A stretch of DNA of 64,000 nt from Reticulitermes speratus. Taxonomy: Eukaryota > Arthropoda > Insecta > Blattodea > Rhinotermitidae. Positions 33,777 through 44,734 of the stretch are shown in pieces. Under the pieces are notes generated by a model. That model ran no database searches. It was given only the letters and a program-made list of their open reading frames with translations, and was not told the origin of the DNA. Within the stretch, counting starts at the first letter, position 1, and each line of letters begins with the position of its first letter. Both the position numbers and the translations under genes were made by a program. The stretch lies in assembly GCA_021186555.1 (NCBI GenBank), contig JAJKFL010000006.1:34469478-34533477 (forward strand). The letters are read 5' to 3'.

Positions 33777-34703
33777 CAATAAGCTATGTATTAGTTTAAG
33801 TTAAAATTTAACTTTGTAGATGTTGTGTAAAAAGTCTAACCTTACAAAATCATGTGTATAACAAATACGTAACCGAAGAGACAATCAAGACGAGTGAGCC
33901 CACATGGCGCTTATCATCGTGACGGTTTACTGCTTCGTGTTTTGTTCACTTGTTTCAGTTTTTAACAAAAGATTGAATTCATTGCGCCTATAATATAGTT
34001 CCTCTAATGTGTCCACCTGAATACGGAAACATGCAGTGAAGACTATCACTGGTAGTACTATTAAAACATACACTTTAGTAACGTCTACAAGTTCATTTGT
34101 AACGTTTTTCGACATGAAGAATGTTTAATGACGTGCAGCAAAACATAATTTGTGATTCATGGGAGACATCTGTAGTGTGATTAGTTGTATAATGGTGATT
34201 TTTTTCTGTCTGTAATAAATGGACATTTTTGTCAATTTAAAATCGTTTATTGAACTTCGTCCATCGTCCCTTCTTTAAAATAAAAATTAAGAAGGTATTT
34301 TTCGGGGACCGGTTCTATAGAGAGAGAGCTTTTTTACACCTTATGCCCCAGGGGTTTAAAGTAATGGCTTTATCTGTGGGGTCCAACAGAATAGTGCATT
34401 TTATTCTTTGCCTGAGAATGGGGAAAGATCATCCAAAGAATGAATGACTCCAAATGTGATAATGATATCGTCACAGTCCTGTAGATTTGTACCATTGTCG
34501 ATGCATACTCAGCGTCGGAAATACGCTTAAGGAATTCGAAAAACGTTTGCACTGCCTGGAATATTATTATTCACTCTTCTTTGATCCCTGCCGTTAAGGG
34601 TTTCGGGAAACTGCAACTGTAGGGCATATTGCGTACCTGCACGGTGTGTTTCAATGAGGGACGGTAAGTACGAATATTAGCATCATGACATTAAACAGTC
34701 AGT
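33777..34703. other. No gene recognised
   Basis: Unique-looking; chance frames only. Confidence 0.5.
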
Positions 34704-34730
34704 ATTAAAGAAGGGTTAAAGGTAAATTTC

Positions 34731-35012
34731 GTGTGCCGGATAGCGTATTCGGTATAGCGACTCGGTACGGGCTGTAGGGTGCGGGGGTCGAATCCCGGTG
34801 GAGGCGAGTTTTCCGCACCCGTCCAGACCGGCCCTGGGGCCCACCCAACCTCCTTTACAATGGGTACTTAGTCCCTTTGCCGGGGGTAAAGCGACTGGGC
34901 GTGGTGTTGACCACCCACCCTCATATAGCGCCGAGGTTAAAGAAAGAGTACAGCTATACCTGTACTCCCCCTCTGGGCCTTCATGGCCTGTTCCAGGGTA
35001 AACTTTACCTTT
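34731..35012 (+). mobile_element. S2 SINE, left arm of the inverted pair
   Basis: The head GTGTGCCGGATAGCGTATTCGG, box-B-like GGGTCGAATCCC near 34787-34798, the body CCCACCCAACCTCCTTTAC..TGGGTACTTAG, and the ending GCCTTCATGGCCTGTTCCAGGGTAAACTTTACCTTT. Confidence 0.92.
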
Positions 35013-35296
35013 AAAAGGTAAAGTTCACTCTACAATATGCCATGAAGGCCCAGAGGTTGAGGAGATGTATATCTCTACTCTTTCTTTAATCTCGGCGCTA
35101 GATGGTGGTGGGTGGTCAACGCCACGCCCCAGCCGCTTTACCCCCGGCAAAGGGCTAAGTACCCATTGTAAAGGAGGTTGGGTGGGCCCCAGGGCCGGTC
35201 TGGACGGGTGCGGAAAACTCGCCTCCGCCGGGATTCGACCCCCGCACCCTACAGCCCGTAGCGAGTCGCTATACCGAATACGCTATCCCGGCACAC
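35013..35296 (-). mobile_element. S2 SINE, right arm of the inverted pair
   Basis: Reverse complement of the left arm with few differences. The head is at the right edge (CCCGGCACAC) and the box-B-like word GGATTCGACCC is near 35231-35241. Confidence 0.92.
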
Positions 35297-35308
35297 ATTA
35301 AAGAAGGG

Positions 35309-36299
35309 ACAGGGACGGGATTTGGAGCACAAAGATATACAGACGGCCAGTAAAATATTTTACGAGCTGTTTTGCAGTCATGGAGAAGGAGAAGTGTGTA
35401 TATAACGAAACTCCTGTTTGTGTTTTCAGTGAAAGCACCGTATCGGAAGTATAAATCTGTTTTAGAATATACACTTGTAATTTTGCACGGAGGTTTAGAA
35501 TATTAGTAGAAATGTATATTTTTGTAATATATGGATGGAGAGTAATCCGTTGATGAAGGCGACACGGTACCAAGTTCTGAGTTCAGTATTGTTTATGTGG
35601 TAATATTAGTCACCAATTCAAAGAGCTGTGCTGAGACAAGCTCCTAATACAGACATATCGACCAGCTTCACAGGCTTATTTTGTAAACATATTCATGCTG
35701 GTTTTATCCGCTACTAGTTCCTAGTACGAGAATCGAATCCCGAAGCTGCCGTTCCAACTGGAATCAGTACCCCCTACTTCTCCGGTAGCTGGAGGGCAGC
35801 GCCGAAGTGGAATCTCCTGACAGCAGAACGTCGTATTGCATGCTGATTAATCCCAGAGAGGTTTTAATATGTCGTAATTCGCCTAAGCATATGCCTTGAC
35901 GGGACATGAACGAGCTGGACTTTGCCACATAATTCTTGTACGGTTTATCACGTCACGTCACACCATTTACTCGTAACGCTGCAGAATTGTGTTATTAAAT
36001 TTTAATATTTGTGTCACTAGAGAGTTCCAAAACGTTTTCCTGTTTTTTCCTAGTCTTTCTAAGCAAATGTTGGGATACTACCGTAAATCCCATCCACGTC
36101 CCTTCCGATTCATCAATAAACTAAGGTCCGGCGCTAAGTATTCTGTTGACAGGCGTCGTTAAGTAAAACAGGGATCAGTTATCGGAAGTATCTGCGAAAT
36201 GTAAGCCACTTTTCCCCAACTGTTTTTGGTTCTTCTTTTCAAGCGAAGTAGCCGGTTCACTCCATAGGTATGATTTTGATTATAGGATATAAAGCGGAG
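35309..36299. other. No gene recognised
   Basis: GAGAATCGAATCCC near 35728-35741 looks like a minus-strand box B, but no SINE body is attached. Otherwise unique-looking. Confidence 0.45.
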
Positions 36300-36573
36300 G
36301 CCCCGATTTTCTGGACGGTCGGGGGATCGAAGCCCCGTGGGGGCGAGATTTTCCGCACCTGTCCACACCGGCCGTTTGTCCCACCCAGTCTCCAGTACAA
36401 TGGGTACCGGTCTTTTTCCCGGGGGTATAGCGGCCGAGGCTTGGCGTTGAACACCTACCCTCATCTAACGCCGAGGTTAAGGATGGGTGGAGCTATACGT
36501 CTTCCCCCTCTCTATGCCTTCATGGCCTGTTATAGGGCGAACTTTACCTTTCACTTTACCTGCCCCGATTTTC
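36300..36573 (+). mobile_element. S2 SINE, head truncated, perfect 12-bp target duplication
   Basis: GCCCCGATTTTC flanks the copy at 36300-36311 and 36562-36573. The insert begins TGGACGGTCGGGGGATCGAAGCCCC, so most of the box A half is missing. It continues through GGGGCGAGATTTTCCGCACCTGTCC to TTCATGGCCTGTTATAGGGCGAACTTTACCTTTCACTTTACCT. Confidence 0.92.
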
Positions 36574-36735
36574 ATCGACATATTTTAATGAGGTCGTCAT
36601 AAGCCTTGTGCATAAATATGCCAGGCAAGGTACGCGAGACTTTGTCTTTAAATTAATCTGCTAAAAAGACAGGGCGGTGTTTGGTGTGGCTTCCACGTTC
36701 AGAATTCTTATCGGAAGAATAGCAATGCTGTGTTG

Positions 36736-36940
36736 CAATCATGAGCGGGTTCGAACCCCGCTGAGGGCATGGATGTTCGTCTCTTATGCTTATTGTGTGA
36801 TGTGTAGGTAGCGGCCTGTGCGACGGGCTGATCACTCGTTCAGAGGAGTCCTACTGTGTGTGTGTCTAATTGTGTGTGATCTAGAAACCTCAACAATAAG
36901 GCGGCCTAGGCCCGACTTTGGCTGTTGCGCCACAAAATGT
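36736..36940 (+). mobile_element. S1 SINE, 5' truncated
   Basis: Starts just before box B (GGTTCGAACCCCGC near 36749). It continues through GGCATGGATGTTCGTCTCTTATG and GACGGGCTGATCACTCGT to GGCTGTTGCGCCACAAAA. The box A half is absent. Its 3' end has the GGCCTAGGCCCGACTTTGGC version seen at 11813. Confidence 0.88.
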
Positions 36941-37589
36941 ACATATTTCTCCATCTTAGCTACACGGACAGCCCATTATAACCTGCCTTATTCCTCTGTC
37001 CTGACAATTTTGGTGTCCATGCAATTTACGAAGCTTCTCATGATGGAGTACCCAGAAGTTCTGACTTTATTCTTGGGTTACAATGTCTCCCTGAGCGTTT
37101 TGTTTTCAGACCCTTGAAATTCGTGTTCTTTACAATTTATGTTGTGTCCAAAATATGACTTCTCGTTATTTGGAAAATATACGGTATGATGACAGTTTTT
37201 AACTAAAACTTCCACAATTTGTTCTTCTTATTTCTGAGTGTCGTATATACGTGTCAGTGTTTGAAAATACTTGAAACATTATCAGATTGTGAATACGATG
37301 CAAATGACTGAATATAAATTATGCTGCGTCATCGTGATTTCATTATATCCGTATTTAGGCATACTTCTATACCTTTTCCTTTGTTGGTATGTGGAGAATT
37401 TTTGCGTTATTTGTCTGGTATGTGTATTGTCCCCCCGACATATTAACGTGACAACACGAAACGGGAAACCACAACCGGTTTCTCATGTACAAATTGGCAG
37501 AGTAGCTACAGAAACTTCGCCAGTCAGTCAGTTTGATGATAAATTTACACGAATGCGCAAGAGTAATATCATTAACGGCAGCGTAACTG
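36941..37589. other. No gene recognised
   Basis: Unique-looking; chance frames only. Confidence 0.5.
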
Positions 37590-37962
37590 ATTTGTACGCA
37601 CGTTCGCATAGTCACAAAAAGCGCCTTTAACTTCTCCATGTCCGTCTGTCTGTATGTCTTTCTGTCCATCCGTCTGTCCGCGTGTATCAACGCGGCTCCC
37701 ACTGGACGGATTTCCGTGAATATTGATATTGAGGACTTTTATGAAAATCCATCGAGGAATTCCAAATTTAGTTAAAATCGTACAAAAATATCGGGCACTT
37801 TACATGAAGACCTAAGTACGTTTTATTGTTGCCGGCGACATTAGATCGCCATAAAAGCCCTCTCTTCGACTGAAATGGTATCAAGCTGTTAGGCTAGCCG
37901 ATGAGGTATAAACATAACGCGAACGCCACAATGTTACGTTTTACGTACATTGCCTCTCTTAT
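37590..37962 (+). repeat. Family F repeat, diverged with interior change
   Basis: The left part GCACGTTCGCATAG..GCGCCTTTAACTTC..TCCCACTGGACGGATTTCC and the right edge CGCGAACGCCACAATGTTACG..ACATTGCCTCTCTT match F. About 37811-37910 does not match the usual interior, so this is a deletion or replacement. Confidence 0.75.
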
Positions 37963-38365
37963 TTAACCTTGTCAAGTTTAGCTTGGATCTGGTTTCCATC
38001 TATTGTTAGGTATCTTTCTTTCCAGTTAAATGTGCAGAAAACAATCGAAGTAATGTAAAGTGTTACCTGCGAGGATCTCGCTGTTAAATGGTAGGACTGG
38101 GATGAGTCTTAAATTAGCAAAGAGCAAGCTGGCTGTTTGCTCGTCACTTGCACGCAGCTAGTTGTGTCAGTTCTGATCTGTAGTTTACTTAACAACACCG
38201 TCAGTAGCTCACACTACACAGCCTCAAAAGAGTGGATGGTGAAGGAAGTGCTGTCCAGGAATTTGTCTGGAGGTACTCAGGAAAGGCATGAAAACCCTCA
38301 GGACTCTGTCGATTACATGGTCCGAATAACACGACACTACGAATATCACGTGTTCCATTATATTT

Positions 38366-38409
38366 ACTGCAACATGTTTCGGCCGACTTACATGGCCATC
38401 ATCAGGTAG
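38366..38409 (-). ncRNA. Hammerhead-like CTGATGA..GAAA motif
   Basis: In minus sense it reads CTACCTGATGA (box at 38405-38399), then TGGCC-loop-GGCC able to form a stem, then GAAA (38380-38377) and CATGTTGC. CUGANGA and GAAA around a stem are the conserved boxes of hammerhead ribozymes. The NUH cleavage triplet and the other two stems are not established, so the call is tentative. Confidence 0.35.
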
Positions 38410-38699
38410 CTGTACAAATTTATCAAAAGAGAAGTATTTTGGGAAGAGGCCTCCCCTTTACAGACACTGAATGATATTTTGTTATCTTGGTTATTCCAAA
38501 TAGTGGGATAATAATAATTATCAGAGGATAGAGACTGAATAAAAACTAGAATGTGCCGCAGAAATCCTTTGCAGACCTTTTCCATCAAGTATACAGGGTG
38601 CTTCAAACAACACACAATATCTAGAGCAAAGCAAATCCGTGTAGATTTGGCAAACACAACGGGATGATGGTGCCTAATGTAATAAACCGTCAGGACAGT

Positions 38700-39112
38700 G
38701 AGTGTGGAGGAAGGAACACAGAGAAGTACTGAGACGAAAGAAAGGAGCAGTAAGTGAGGAAAATTCGTTGATGATAAGCTCCATAATTAATCAAATTTAT
38801 CAAATAGAGGAGTGTAATATTGGCAGGACGTGAGGCGTGCATGGGATGTGGATAAGAAATACCCACAGAATTTTAACCAGAAAATAATTTAAGTGGAGAG
38901 GCCACTTGGGAGACGCAGGACGATGTCAGATGAAAATATTACACGTTCCTCAAAAATGGGGTGTGGACTGGATTCGTCTGCCTCAGGATAGGATTCAGTG
39001 GGAGGCTGTTGTGAACATGGCAGTGCAGTCGGGTCTTGTAAGGCTAAGACAGGAAACTTTTGATTAGTTAAGCATCTGTTAGCTTGTTAGAAACGACCTT
39101 CTCCATGGAGTT
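38700..39112 (+). mobile_element. LINE 3' region, decayed
   Basis: Plus-strand relic. It keeps GAGGCCACTTGGGAGACGCAGG, GGTGTGGACTGGATTCG, CTCAGGATAGGATTCAGTGGGAGGCTGTTGTGAA and the 3' UTR words CATCTGTTAGCTTGTTAG and CTTCTCCATGGAG. No frame remains. Confidence 0.8.
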
Positions 39113-39780
39113 GGTTACAATGATACATACCTTCCAGTATATTTATGCTATTTTCAGCCACATACTAACTCGCCTAAGGTACATAAATCGCCTTACGTTA
39201 CGTTAATATGATAGTGCGAGTATTGTTTGAATGTATCCTCTTTAGGCTAAGTTTATTCCATCTAGAATGATAGGACTGTTTGTTGTAGTTGGTCTGCGTT
39301 TTATTCGTGGCAGAATTCCAGTTTGTGCAACAACATGGAACTAGCATTAAAATAGCATTGTTGAACGGCGTAAGTGTGAATCATCCTTCGTCGTTAAAAT
39401 TGTTTCTTTTGTATTTCGAATACGAAAAACTACCGCAAGTTCAGACAATAGCGTTGGGTTTCTAAAGGAAGTTTTCAGCATCCTGCATAACTCCACAATT
39501 GATACGCTCGACTTTATATCAAGAACGTGAATCAGGAAGGTGCGTAGGAATGGGCTGTGGTTGTTACACTATAACAGTGTCGGCATTTTTGTTTGAGGTT
39601 GTGGGTTCAAAGCTCACCTGGGACATGGATGATCGTGTGCTGTGTCTTCAAAGCATTACCTGTGTATTACAGTGTTACAGGTTTCCGCAAGCCCCTTTCC
39701 CTGGTATTCGTGTTATTCAGCGTTTACATGCAACCAAGGACTGGAAAGTTTTATTCAGTTTGGGTTATACATTATTAACT
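39113..39780. other. No gene recognised
   Basis: Unique-looking. The 135-codon frame that starts at 39499 runs into antisense LINE and is not called. Confidence 0.5.
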
Positions 39781-40630
39781 AACTCCATGGAGTACACCCT
39801 TCTTGAGAAGCTAACAGGTCCTCAGCTAGTCAAGAACTTCCCATTTTATGGAACCCGAAAATTCATTACCGCATTCACAAGCCCCCTCGACCTGTCCCTG
39901 TCCTGAGCCATATCAATCCAGTCCATGCCCCCCCCCCCCCACCATCCCACTTCTTGAAGATCCATTTTAATATTATCCTCCCATCTACGCCTGGGTCTTC
40001 CAAGTGGTTCCTTCCCTCAGGTCTGCCCACCAAAATCCTGTATGCACCTCTCCCCTCACCCATACGTGCTACATGCCCCGCCCACGTCATTCTTATTCAT
40101 TTGATCACCCGAATAATATTTGGTGATGAGTACAGATCATTAAGTTCCTCGTTATGTAGTCTTCTCCACTCGCTTGTTATCTCATCCCTCTTAGGCCCAA
40201 ATATCCTCCTCAGCACCCTATTCTCGAACACCCTAAGTCTATGTTCCTCCCTCAGTGTGAGAGACCAAGTCTCACACCCATACAAAACAAGAGGCAAAAT
40301 TATACTTCCGTATATCTTAATCTTTGTATTTTTGGATAGCAAACTGGAAGACAGAAGATCCTGCACCGAATGGTAACAAGCATTCCCCGACTTCAATATG
40401 CTCTTAATTTCTTCCTGAATGGAATTTCGATTTGTTAGGGTTGCTCCCAAGTATTTGAACCGTTCCACCCTCTCAAAGGATTTATTATCTGTCTTTATGT
40501 TGTGATTTTGTCCTGCATTCTGATCTCGAGACATGCCCATGTACTAAGTTTTCTCAGCATTTACTTCTAGACCAATCTCCTTACTAGCGACTACTAAAGC
40601 TTCTGTGTATTTCTGTATAGCATATATGCT
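39781..40630 (-). mobile_element. Longest LINE copy in the window (RT C-terminus and 3' UTR)
   Basis: The minus-strand LINE runs from about 40630 (YTEALVVASKEIGLEVNAEKT) down to its 3' end CTCCATGGAG at about 39786. The copy includes the 13-C run 39928-39940, which in minus sense is a G run inside the WGGMDW region. No target duplication was identified. Confidence 0.9.
40097..40540 (-). pseudogene. LINE reverse transcriptase fragment, 147 codons open
   Basis: Open from MGMSRDQNAGQNHNI through [84 protein letters not shown] to [11 protein letters not shown] stop interrupts the frame just upstream (codon before YMGMSRD), and EVNAEKT precedes it in the same frame, so the true gene started further out. 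The downstream part ([12 protein letters not shown]) is in another frame. Inactive copy. Confidence 0.9.
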
Positions 40631-40654
40631 TCCGCCCAATATATTACGAATGCG

Positions 40655-40905
40655 TAAAGGTGATGTAAAGGTAAGGGTAAAGTTGGCTGTGTGTTTAATT
40701 CAAACACTACTCCATGACGACGCATGGTGTCGTGGATTATTTAACGACTCTGTCAGTATTTCACGTGTATAGCGTCGAATTTTAGGTTTGTTAGTGAATA
40801 ATGGATTGGAAAGGATTTTGAAGGAAGCAGTCGTGACGTAACTTATGTAGTATTCCCACATTTGCGTGGAGGGTCTGAGGAATGCCACGAAGAACTAAGG
40901 TAAAC
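40655..40905. repeat. SINE tail scrap plus dispersed repeat shared with 2486-2660
   Basis: GTAAAGGTAAGGGTAAAGTT resembles an S2 tail on the minus strand. ATTATTTAACGACTCTGTCAGTA..GAAAGGATTTTGAAGGAAGC..TTTGCGTGGAGGGTCTGAGGAATG follows and pairs with the repeat at 2486-2660. Confidence 0.5.
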
Positions 40906-41154
40906 TTTGCCTGGCCCGAAAAAAATACAATGTTTCAGATGGCAAGTTTGTCCAACCCTGAACATCTTATAGGAAGTGCCCCCCACTATTGTGTGTATTG
41001 TTTTTTTACACGGCTCGCAAATTTTTTTTTTACATAACTTTCGGTAGAATTTTTTTTCCCATGAGGCATACTTTGCAAAGTATTACAAGTGAAGACTTTA
41101 TTCAACTTAATGCCTTTGACAAGCGCGCTAAATCCATCTGAGGTAAACAGGTAA

Positions 41155-41320
41155 ATTTGTCCCTGTCAGCGCCATGAAGGCATACAAGGATAGTAAAAGT
41201 ATACCTCCACTCATTCTTAACGTCAGGGCTAGATAGAGATGAGTTCAACATTACGCCGCGGCCGCCTTCGCCCCGGGAAAGAACCGCAGTACCCATTCAG
41301 TAGGAAGATGGTCCATCTAA
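41155..41320 (-). mobile_element. S2 SINE fragment
   Basis: Minus-strand piece: GCGCCATGAAGGCATACAAGG, TATACCTCCACTCATTCTTAACG, GCGGCCGCCTTCGCCCCGGGAAAG, GTACCCATTCAGTAGG. The head is missing. Confidence 0.8.
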
Positions 41321-42022
41321 GGTAGATGTGTAATAAGAGATGGCTAACAAGTGCCCATTCCAGCCGCTCAGTTATCAGCGGCAATAGCACTGTCACAATG
41401 TCGGCAAATAAGCCGACACACGCCGTGTTCGTGTTTTTTCCACGCTCGGGGCAACGATAAATTTAGGTCTACCTCTCTGCACTTTGTGACACGATGTAAT
41501 CTATAAATACGGCGACGATATGGAGTGAAAATTACACACGTTCCAGGCAGCGTGTGTTGCAGTTAATAGGTCACGTGGGAATAGAATGAGACAGGATACG
41601 GTATTAATGTTACGAAGTTACTGCTACACCCGTACTCCAGCATCTGTGTGGAAAGTTGGCTCACAGCACAGTGAGATGAAAGAAAAATAAAGGCTACCGA
41701 CAGAGTCATCTGCAGACAGTGAAAGGTTAGTCTGTACTGGATACGTACCGTAACGGGGATATCAGAAGTTAGCTACAGATGTACTCCTTAAACAATACAA
41801 TGCGTGCCTAATGACAGAAATGTTTCTAGCCTGTACAGCGATAGGTAACGATAGACTGGCCGAAAAGGCAATAACAAAAACACTCAAAGGAATACACAAG
41901 TCAGGGATGCCTGAGGAAGAGGTGGAGTTACCTTTGAAGCCGGAGAATGCATTATTGCGTGAAGAGGAGGAAGAAGACGTGTACGTCCTTCACGTGCTTA
42001 ACTGTTTGTGCGAAAATCTAAA
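41321..42022. other. No gene recognised
   Basis: A 165-codon frame (41811-42308) continues into the palindrome. It has an acidic stretch but no domain I recognise, so I do not call it. Confidence 0.5.
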
Positions 42023-42334
42023 CAGTTGCATTTCAAAACTTTATATTGTATTTACAGTGCATCTTATCATAATTGGAAGAGTTCATTTCTACACCAACTT
42101 ATGCACACAATCATATAGTATTATTAGTTTATTTTCCCCTATACGTATTTCGGCGTATTTAAAACGTAACGACATATACAAGGATTTTATAATCTATGCT
42201 TGTAAACTTTGTGACCCCCCTGAATATGGCGTTTTAAATACGCCGAAATACGTATATGGAGAAAATAAACTAATAATACTATATGATTGTGTGCATAAGT
42301 TGGTGTAGAAATGAACTCTTCCAGTTGCATTTCA
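42023..42334. repeat. 96-bp palindrome flanked by 13-bp direct repeats
   Basis: Arms 42071-42166 and 42230-42326 are inverted copies differing by about two substitutions and one indel, around a 63-bp loop. CAGTTGCATTTCA occurs at 42023-42035 and 42322-42334. The right copy overlaps the end of the right arm, while a 35-bp spacer separates the left copy from the left arm. The layout is the same as at 8749-8929. Confidence 0.88.
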
Positions 42335-42934
42335 GTTTCGTGTAGATTTGCTGTGTAACCGATACGAACCGCAATTTAATTTGCTGGGAAACTTGCATCG
42401 TACGCCCTCAAATACGAAGTTTTTTTTTCGAAATTCTGTCAGCATTTTATGAGGTGAAACATGCGAGCAGATAGATGGGCATACGTGGCCACCCACTGTG
42501 CCTTCGTTTTATGTGTGAATGAAGCGAACCTGTTCGCGTCTTAGATGCAAAGTAGTAGGCCTATACCTGGAAGAAGAGCAATTCTGTAGGCCGTTGTAGT
42601 TTTACGTGTGTTACGTTGCAGAGGAGAGTCTCAGTCAGTTTCATTCTGATTGCCGCGAAGTTTCTCACTGCACGATTTCCCACCTCTACCGAGTCAACCA
42701 CAATCTCTACATCCGAGGCCATGGGAGATATTTCTTTAAGAATATCCCGTCCGGCTGTTTTGTGATTCTGTTTGCAACAGTGGAAAATGATACGAGGTTG
42801 TAATGATTGTGAGAACTCCTTGCACTGTTGCTACTGTTCACAGTAATGGAAATGAAGCTTGCTGTCATTGTTGTCGGAGAGAAATTTATATCGATGATGT
42901 TAAAAGTGTGAAGAATAACATAAAATTGTCCCCA
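42335..42934. other. No gene recognised
   Basis: TTTTTTTTCGAAATTCTG..CATTTTATGAGGTGAAAC near 42420-42462 faintly recalls the middle of family F. No coding evidence. Confidence 0.4.
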
Positions 42935-43246
42935 TGTGTAATTAAGCATCACGCCGTGAAGGCATGTGGGGAGGGAGTAGAGGTATAGTTCCACGTATTC
43001 CTAATCTCGGCATTAGATGGAGGTGAGTGGTTTTCTTCATTTCCCTGCCTCTTTATCCCCCCCCCCCCCCCAAAAAAAAAAAGAGCCTCCGGTAGACTTT
43101 GAATAGAAGGCTGGGTGGACCCCATAGCCGGACCTGAATGCTTTGAGAGAAAAGAGACCCTCTTGTCCCTGCCGGGAATCGAACCACACGATTTCTTGGT
43201 CTCCCAGCTTGTAGCCTACTCACTATACTGACTGCGTCATCCCGGA
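42935..43246 (-). mobile_element. S2 SINE, full-length, with C15/A11 run
   Basis: Minus-strand copy with tail side AAGCATCACGCCGTGAAGGC, middle CTAATCTCGGCATTAGATGGAGGTGAGTGG and box-B-like GGGAATCGAACC near 43174-43185. The head is at ATACTGACTGCGTCATCCCGG. A 15-C run followed by 11 A (43057-43082) has expanded where other copies read CCCCGGGAAAG. Confidence 0.85.
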
Positions 43247-43764
43247 TTCTTCGAAGTGGTGCTCATTTCTTATTTATTTTTTAGTGCATGTAAAATTCCT
43301 TGGTGCAGTGTTCTGTGTTTCTCAATAGCTGGTCTGGCTGCTACGTGACCAATGTGTATCAGTAATGGGCCTTGTAGCGCAAAACTGATCCATATCTAAC
43401 GCTGTTATGTTGCGTGGTAGCCGTTTAATGCATTTTTATTTGCGATCTTTGTCCACCGTTTTTAGTTGCTTGGCGACCTTTTCATGCATCACGCAATCAA
43501 TCAGTATACCTACGATGTCACGATAGTACATATTAGGACAATGGTCACCGGGAACATACACACCTATTCATAATGCGGTCTTAAACAAGCAACATCCAGG
43601 AGTTCAAAAATAATTTCTAGAGCTAAGTACACGCCCAAGCATCAGTTCCGAAGCCCAGGAAATGATGAATACGCATGAGTGGTGCAGGGAATTACTACAG
43701 TGCAACTGCAGGAGACGTGCTTTGTCACTCAAGTCTGCGAGTCACTTTGAAGGTACTGGGCATA
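43247..43764. other. No gene recognised
   Basis: Unique-looking spacer. Confidence 0.5.
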
Positions 43765-44205
43765 GTAAGACAAAATAAGAGGATTCTAAGGAAGATGTTT
43801 GGGCCCAAGAGGAACGAGGTAACAAGGGAGTGGATGAGACTACATAACGAGGAGCTTTATGCTCTGTACTCCACACCAAATATTATTCGAGTGATCAAAT
43901 CAAGAAGAATGAGATGGGCGGGCATGTGGCACGTATGGGAGACATGAGAGGTACATACAAGGTTTTGGTGGGGTTACCTGAGGGAAAGAGGCCACTTGGA
44001 AGACCTAGGCGTAGATAGGAGGATAATGAATCTTGAAAAATTGGGATAGGGGGGACATGGACTGGATTGATCTGGCTCAGGAAAGGTACAGGTGGCGGGC
44101 TCTTGTGAATGCGGTTATGAACCTTCGGGTTCCGTGAAATGCAGGGAATTCCTTGAGTAGCTGAGCACCTGTTAGCTTCTCAGGAAGGACTCTACTTCAT
44201 GGAGA
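43765..44205 (+). mobile_element. LINE 3' region, frameshifted
   Basis: 43765-43947 reads [43 protein letters not shown] and then slips where one G of GGGCGGGGCATG is lost. [12 protein letters not shown] and MDWIDLAQE words follow in other frames. The 3' UTR ends CTTCATGGAG at about 44203 and passes directly into a GATA microsatellite. Confidence 0.9.
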
Positions 44206-44262
44206 TAGATAGATAGATAGATTGGATGGTTGGATGGTTAGTTAGTTTGTTTGTTTGTTAGG
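44204..44262. repeat. (GATA)n - (GGAT/GGTT)n - (GTTT)n microsatellite at LINE 3' end
   Basis: Tetranucleotide runs start immediately after the CATGGAG terminus. They may have grown from the LINE tail or been the insertion target. Confidence 0.8.
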
Positions 44263-44734
44263 CAACGTATGCATTGCTGGTTACAGCGTCAATATACCTA
44301 CAAAAATTCGGAAGTACCTACTATTTACCGTTTCTCGCATTATATGAATATGATCTTCGTACGTATTTCGTGCTGTAAGGGAATTGTCGGTGCCATATTT
44401 TTATAAAACGTTCTATCAACATAAAAACTCGGAGATTTACCACGGAAGTCTGTAAGACGTCCCGCAGTGCATTGCAGTCAGCATTTCCTCTTCCTCCTCC
44501 TTCCGCCAAGCGGCCTCTTCAGCACATCTGCTGCTGCTCGAAAGCCACGTCTTCACTTTCTCATCATGGTTGAATTTGAAAAGACGAGGTGCTACTAATC
44601 TGGTGATCAGTGAAGTTGACACGTGATCATTATGAAGTGCAGCACGTTGAGGTGACGTGCATAAATTCATTCCACTGAAGCTTCGTTCGTATTCGGCTGT
44701 TGACACTGAAGTCGTTTTCGAGAACGTTTGTAGT
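44263..44734. other. No gene recognised
   Basis: Overlapping frames on the minus strand (44437-44739) have no recognisable domain. Confidence 0.5.

Larger units (their letters stand above)
34704..35308. mobile_element. Tail-to-tail inverted pair of S2 SINEs inside one 12-bp target duplication
   Basis: ATTAAAGAAGGG occurs at 34704-34715 and 35297-35308 and encloses two S2 copies that are near-perfect reverse complements. The first is plus strand (34731-35012), the second minus strand (35013-35296). They meet at AACTTTACCTTT/AAAAGGTAAAGTT with no spacer. There is no duplication between the copies, so the pair seems to have inserted in one event. A 15-bp leftover (34716-34730) that resembles an S2 tail lies between the left duplication and the first head. 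Confidence 0.92.

Noticed and set aside
36818..37117. 99-codon frame starting in the SINE at 36.8 kb
   Set aside because: It is S1 SINE read as protein plus chance sequence. Similar SINE peptides occur at 14639-14974, 57234-57506 and 61407-61760.
38594..38620. TACAGGGTGCTTCAAAC as a transposon end
   Set aside because: Single short match with no partner end.
39499..39906. 135-codon plus-strand frame
   Set aside because: Its end is antisense LINE 3' UTR. The rest has no motif.
41811..42308. 165-codon plus-strand frame with an acidic stretch
   Set aside because: The last half runs through both arms of a palindrome, and no known motif or splice context is visible.
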